Positions 58,970-64,000 of a stretch of DNA of 64,000 nt are shown piece by piece (position 1 is the stretch's first letter; the number at the start of each line of letters is the position of its first letter). The notes beneath the pieces are model-generated. The model was given only the letters and a program-made list of their open reading frames with translations. It did not search any database and had not been told where the DNA came from. Source of the stretch: Rhexocercosporidium sp. MPI-PUGE-AT-0058 (taxonomy: Eukaryota > Ascomycota > Leotiomycetes > Helotiales); NCBI GenBank assembly GCA_020746875.1, contig JAGTJL010000025.1:248001-312000 (forward strand). Direction: 5' to 3'. The position numbers and the translations under genes are program-made.

Positions 58970-60571
58970 ATATGGAAGTGAGGGACATTTCGGCAGTTGA
59001 TGGGCTTTTGACTTAATAGTCCGCTTGTAGTCCTTTTCTTTTGACCTTCCTCATCCCTTATGAAAATCAGAAGACGAGGGATTAAAGTCAAGACTGTTTG
59101 TTGACAAGGAGGATTAACTATCCCTTTTCTCGCTTCCTGCTCGTCAGAGCTCCTCCTTCGGCTTTTGTCGCTGTAGACGGAGAGATGCTTCGAATGGAGT
59201 ATTTCTGTGAAATTTCACGTGCTATGGATATCTGTTTTTTGGGAGGAAAGCTTGCTCTTCGGCTGCGTCTATTCCTTTCCGTTCTTGCCTCGATTGAACT
59301 TGATAAGAGGATGCATTATCAACCGAGGGATAAAAGTGGTTCTGGAGATGCGGAAAGTAAATCAGGCGAAGAGGACTTCCAGAGCGACAAAATGTCCTTC
59401 AAATTTGATTTGATTTCTAGCTTCTTGTTAGCTTGACTTTGAGGGTTCCCCCCCCCCCCCCCCCCCCCCTCATCCAAGCTGTGCAAAATGTTCCAATGGA
59501 GGGAGGGAGGAGGTCAGAGGTTGCAGAAGCCAGATAACCAACCTATAGGAAACATCAAGCAGCGCACATTTTCTCATAAACTTCGCTGTAGCACTTGCTG
59601 TGAAGAATGAGTTGGCTAGGGCAAAGAAAATATTGAGAGCTAGAGAAATAAAGAAACGAAGTTGAATGAAGCAAGGAGTGCTTCATGGGAGCATATACTG
59701 CGTGACCGCAGGACCTGTCTGCACCCCCGAGATAAATCGTTGAAGAAATAAGAACCACTGGCCTTAATAAACAAACTCGCATTTTACCAGTCGAATGCAT
59801 GAAACATAAATGCCGCAATTCAAAGTTTCTTATAAACTCTCCTGATATCCCCGATTCGAGTTTCCTTGGCACTCACCGAACACCAGAACCATCCTTTCTC
59901 TAACAATGATTCCCATCACTCAGAAGCAAGAATCGGCAGATCAAAAGATCTCGCAATCCTCCCAGTCCTCACTCTCTGCACGGATTTGAAACGCATAATC
60001 CTTCTCCTGCCCCAGCCCCCCATCCTCCTCCTTCCCGTCATCCTTCCGTTACCCTGAAGCACTAAACACCAAACACCCACCCCCGAAACGAGACCCAAGT
60101 CAAGAAACACACGCACCACATACGCATCCCAACCCAACATCCCAACCCTGCCTCCCATACCCTCCCATTAAACCTTCCCAGGCACAAAGCAGGATTGTCA
60201 AAAACGCGCGTCCCAACGAGCGAACAGAACATCACCGGAGAATAAAATGCGACGTGCAACAAAGGAGCTGTCGATGCGAGAAATGCTGGGTGCAAAGTGC
60301 TGGCTGAGAGGGAGGCTTTATGCCTAGGAGAATTTATTCGACTAGGAGTGGGGCTGGCGTTCATGCTATGTTTAGGGAGTCACGGGGAGGAAGGGAGGTG
60401 ACAAATACATGCTGTGGTGTGTTATGCCTCGCTGAATGATTTGATTTCTTTTCTTTATGCAACAAGTGCATCGTCAATTGCGTCGGACAATAATGTTGAT
60501 AGTCTGACATCAATTGAAATTGAACTGAGTTGGCGAAAGAAAACATTCGCACCAATTACCCGGCGATTCGA
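58970..60571. other. Intergenic region with poly-C tract
   Basis: 1.6 kb with short low-complexity open frames only. It contains the C homopolymer described separately. Confidence 0.45.
59448..59469. repeat. Poly-C tract (22 C)
   Basis: 22 uninterrupted C. Its length is probably unreliable in any assembly. Confidence 0.9.
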
Positions 60572-63500
60572 TCAAGGCCCATACCCAATCCAACCACCGT
60601 CCACACTCTCCTCCTCGCCCACCTCGTCCATAAACTCCATCTTCTCCAGCTCCCTGACGAAGAAATCATGTTCCTCCTCCAGCAACTTGGTATCAGCGCC
60701 CATCTGCTCAGGGTACCTCTTGATATTATGCCAATGCGTCAGCGCTCTCAGCGCCTGCTCTAGCGGCAGCGCCTCCTCGACCTCCGCATCCACATCGCTA
60801 CCCGCCAGCCAATCATCTCTTAGTTCCGGGCGGCAGTGTAGATAGACGGCGGTGATTACGCGCATGTTACCCTGTCGCCATTTGCGGCCGCAGTATGGAA
60901 CTTGGTTCTTGAAGAGCTTGAGCGTGTAGAGACGCAGTTCTGGTTGTGGGATCTTGAGGGATTTCTTGAGGATGTTGGAGGATTTGTATTGGACAAGGAG
61001 GAGATTGCGGTGGGCTTTGTTCTTGCAAATCTTCTGCATGATGCGCAAGAAGTTGATGGAGGAGAAAAAGTTGCGCCATGAGAACTCGGTGATGGGTTCG
61101 TCTGGGTAAGGTGGTTCGGTGGTTGGGTAGCCGAGTTCGTCAAGTTCGGGTCGGTCTCGTTTACCAGCGTGTTGGCCTTCTTGAAAGGCGAGTGCAGGGA
61201 GCTTGTCTTCGGAGCCAGCGACAGGTAAGTCTCGATTGCGTTTGATGGATGGTGGTGCTGCTTCATCTTCGCTTTCTTCGGCTTCGAGCTCGATTATATC
61301 GGGCACGGGTGCATTCTTGCTGTTTGCATTGCAGAAAGCGAAGAAACTGCAAGCTGTAAGTCTTCATGACAGCATTTAAAGGGAAACGAAGGGCTTACCT
61401 CACTTCGTCGCGATCTGTTCTGCTCTCCACTACTTTGTCGATTTCCTGGTGGGCAAATAGTTTGAGGACGAGCGGCAGGTAATTGGAATCAAGCAATAGC
61501 TGGGTGAGGTACTCGAACTTCAGAATGTCTACGTACTGTCAGCATCGTTTGACATGAGAAGATAATAAGACATACGTGAAACCTTGAACCACTTCAATAG
61601 CATTAGAAGAATGCCGGAAACAGCTTTTGCTGTGATCTCCCGTGATCGAAGTGCTTCGATCTCTTCGATTGGCAGTTCAGAAGGATCGACAGTAGTGGGC
61701 AAGGGAATACTGGCTGGATCTTGCTGTCTGTTCTGAGCTTGCGGTCCATTGCCCCGCAGATTCACATCAGACCTGAACCCAGGCTGTAAGCCCTGCTGCT
61801 GTCCCATCGGTTGAGTGATGAGGGCCGTGACATTGGCGAGTACTGCTTTGAGAAGAACAATGACCAGAGACTGGAGGTGTGGAATCGAATTTTGCTTGCT
61901 AGTGTTAGTTATAGGTTGGGACCAGATGGCTGGTAAACTCACATAGAACTGTTCAACCAGGTCAAGTTTCTTTTTAACATCATCACCAACATCAGCATTG
62001 GGTCCATAATCGACATCCGGCTTGATGTGTTTCGTCTCGTGAAGTGAGAGCTTCTTTGCCAATATCGTATCCAGGTCCAGTTCTTCAATATCATCATCTT
62101 CGTCACCATCCCAACCTCGTTCGAATTTTAGAAAGTTCTCTCGCTCGTTCCATAATTGTCGCATGGCTCTCGTCATTCGCATTCGCTTTGCAAACAAAGC
62201 TCCAGCTTCGAGGATAGACTTTGGTATGTCACTCCCCTCCCATTTCCGCCCAACTAGAAGTTCCTGTAGACCGGCTGCACCTTTGCCACCAGCACTATTG
62301 CTAGTACTGTCTAGTGGTGGGTACATGAAGGGAAAGTTCTGGTTGGTTTGGTAGTTCTGCTTCTTGCCTGCTTTCCCTCCTACTGGGGGTGATGGAGGAG
62401 GTGAAGGTGCAGGAGTTGCGATGTGTACGGGCTGATGCAGAATTGATGCCCCACTGCTATTGACGTTCATCGGCGGAGGTATGATTCCATTGGCACCATT
62501 TGCTCTGCTGGGTCGATTCGGAAGCGGTGGTAGGATTGAATTGTTATCGGGCTCGAGGGGAAGGAGGGGTGGTGGTGGGGTATATGCGGGGTACTTTGAC
62601 GTGATTTCCTGGCGGAAAATGTGATAATCCAGAGGTGAAGCTGTGATGAGCTTTCCACCTTCGCCATTGACATGCCTCAGCTCACTGGTAGCACTCTTGA
62701 CATCCTCAATCTCAACACTACCCCCAAAAACAAGCAGAATCGACTTCCAAAAGAGCAGAAATATCTGAATAAATTAGACTTGAAGCGGGGGGGGGGGGGG
62801 GGGGGGGGGGGGGGAGTGAAGTAGGAAGGACCAACTCTAGTCTGTGGCAACTCATTTGCTTCGTCCCATCGAAGTCTAGCCGTGATCTTGACGAGATAGT
62901 CAACCAAATTCAGCTCGACTGGAGATGTTAGCTGCAACCGCCCCGTGGAAAGAAGCAGAACCTACGAATTTGCTCCCGAGCAGATGCCAAACCAACAGGG
63001 TCATTGCGAATCCCCTCCACCAAAATATAGACAACAGTTGTGACGTTGTCAAGCTCATCTTGAATGTATGGTATATCCTCGTCCAGCATTTTGTTTTCAC
63101 GGAATTCATCGTCCCAGAGCATCTTGAATGCATTCTGCAAGACCTGGAAGATCAGTGCAATACCTCCAACATTCGATAGAAGCGCAATTCCATGCCTCAT
63201 ATGTTCCAGATGTTTAGGTGTAGCCCTCGTCTTAGATTTTGTGGTCTCTTCCGACTTGCTTCCAGCGGTTTCGTCCCATACTCCCAGGACAATATGTAGA
63301 ACCGTCTGCAGACTTTTACACCTTCTCCGTAGATCTGTCGCATGCAATCCATTGACTTCCCTCTCAACAAACTGCTGGCGGTCTTGCGATTCAAGCCATG
63401 GTTTGTTTGAGAACTTCCTCCAGCGTCTCTCAAAGGTGTCCCTCGCCCTCTGCAAACGTTTGTATTCCGCATCATTGTAGGAGAACCATTCGTCCAGCTC

Positions 63501-63811
63501 CTCCTCGAATGATGCCGCATCTGCGTACGTGAAGGCGTAGGTTGTAGGGTCGACTTTGGGGAACTCGGTCACAATGCGCCGGAGCTGCATCAACGAGAGA
63601 GAATCGTTCGGGTTTGGAGACGGTGGCGGGGAGGTTGATGAGGCGGAGGAGGCGCTGGCTGGTTTCTCTGAAGCTGCGGGCGTCCTACGGGAGTGTTTGT
63701 AGGCTGAGGAGCTGGAAGACCGACATCTGCCAGACCTGTGTCTGCCACGTCGGAGACATCTTTGGAGGTTGGGGTGTCGGGAGGGGTCTTCCCAGCCCAA
63801 AGAGAGGCCAT
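60572..63811 (-). CDS. STRIP/Far11-type STRIPAK subunit (PRO22/HAM-2 homolog), one-base frame break
   Basis: Six exons, complement(60572..61346, 61399..61528, 61576..61894, 61943..62764, 62836..62918, 62966..63811), total 2975 bases, one short of 992 codons. The first exon starts MASLWAGKTPPDTPTS and must change frame near 63660-63700 to continue as FPKVDPTTYAFTYADAASF; no intron fits there. The N1221-type N-terminal domain (EEELDEWFSYNDAEYKRL, ILLVFGGSVEIEDV) and the C-terminal Far11/STRP domain (FFAFCNANS, KLFKNQVPYCGRKWRQGNMR, YLHCRPELRDDWLAGSD) are clear. The family links striatin, PP2A and germinal-centre kinases. In filamentous fungi it is needed for hyphal fusion and fruiting-body development. 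The break is probably a base-calling error. Confidence 0.88.
62787..62814. repeat. Poly-G tract (28 G) inside a STRIP intron
   Basis: 28 uninterrupted G, which read as poly-C on the coding strand. It lies within the 71-base intron 62765-62835, about 22 bases before the 3' splice site, where a polypyrimidine tract is expected. Confidence 0.9.
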
Positions 63812-64000
63812 GATGGAGATTCTTTGGTGTACTCAGGTGAAGATCATCTAATCGTAAGTCATTATCATGGTGGCTTCGAGGATCCGCACGGAAAGCCCTG
63901 AGAGGCAAGTGTGGTGTTTCTGGCGATGTGGATTGAGGTAAAAGTTGAGCCTCGCGGTCGAGGTGGTTGATGCGATTAGAGCGTCGCTTATGATAAGAGC

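Noticed and set aside
63590..63908. Upstream extension of the STRIP frame to 63908
   Set aside because: The frame there opens with TTG, not ATG, and its composition is unlike coding sequence; the ATG at 63811 with a one-base break fits better.

Overview
The window reads as nuclear DNA of a filamentous ascomycete. Most genes carry short GT-AG introns of about 45-75 bases, with GTAAGT/GTATGT-type donors and CTAAC/CTGAC-like branch sites. The gene families are typical of Pezizomycotina: a Zn2Cys6 regulator, three HET-domain genes, a STRIPAK subunit, a proteinase K-type subtilase and GPI-anchored Ser/Thr or Gly/Ser proteins. Composition and content suggest Leotiomycetes, but that is inference. 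I spliced genes by hand wherever frames and splice sites agreed, and the exon coordinates are in each entry.

Layout. 1-9 kb: the end of a PhyH-type dioxygenase, a Zn2Cys6 factor, an MFS transporter and a secreted subtilase. 9-22 kb: a disordered acidic protein, a heavily decayed gene (11.7-12.8 kb), an F-box protein, a broken Ser/Arg-rich gene (14.8-16.7 kb), a GPI-anchored PEBP protein, a poly-Lys GPI-type protein and a broken small secreted protein. 22-36 kb: a HET gene with one nonsense codon, a Cys-containing gene with a one-base break, a secreted VAO/BBE-type flavin oxidase, a frame-broken HET gene, an FMO-like monooxygenase and a secreted unknown. 38.5-43.3 kb: a 1587-residue coiled-coil protein with a GAS2/GAR-like module. 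44.8-45.1 kb: a 247-bp MITE-like element with 33-bp inverted repeats and a 5-bp target duplication. 45.8-57.2 kb: a GPI-anchored Gly/Ser protein, a CYSTM-type protein, small unknowns, a GFA/CENP-V-like protein, a secreted GMC oxidoreductase and an intact HET gene. 57.9-59.0 kb: a probable gene relic. 60.6-63.8 kb: a STRIP/Far11 (PRO22/HAM-2 type) STRIPAK gene.

No operon or metabolite cluster is apparent: three flavin oxidoreductases are scattered and no synthase backbone is present. Two themes stand out. First, allorecognition: three HET genes, two of them broken. Second, broken reading frames of two kinds. Some genes show several stops that each differ by one C-to-T change from a sense codon. 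Others show exactly one missing base, including the conserved STRIPAK gene, which hints at base-calling errors. Runs of 22 C and 28 G support that caution.
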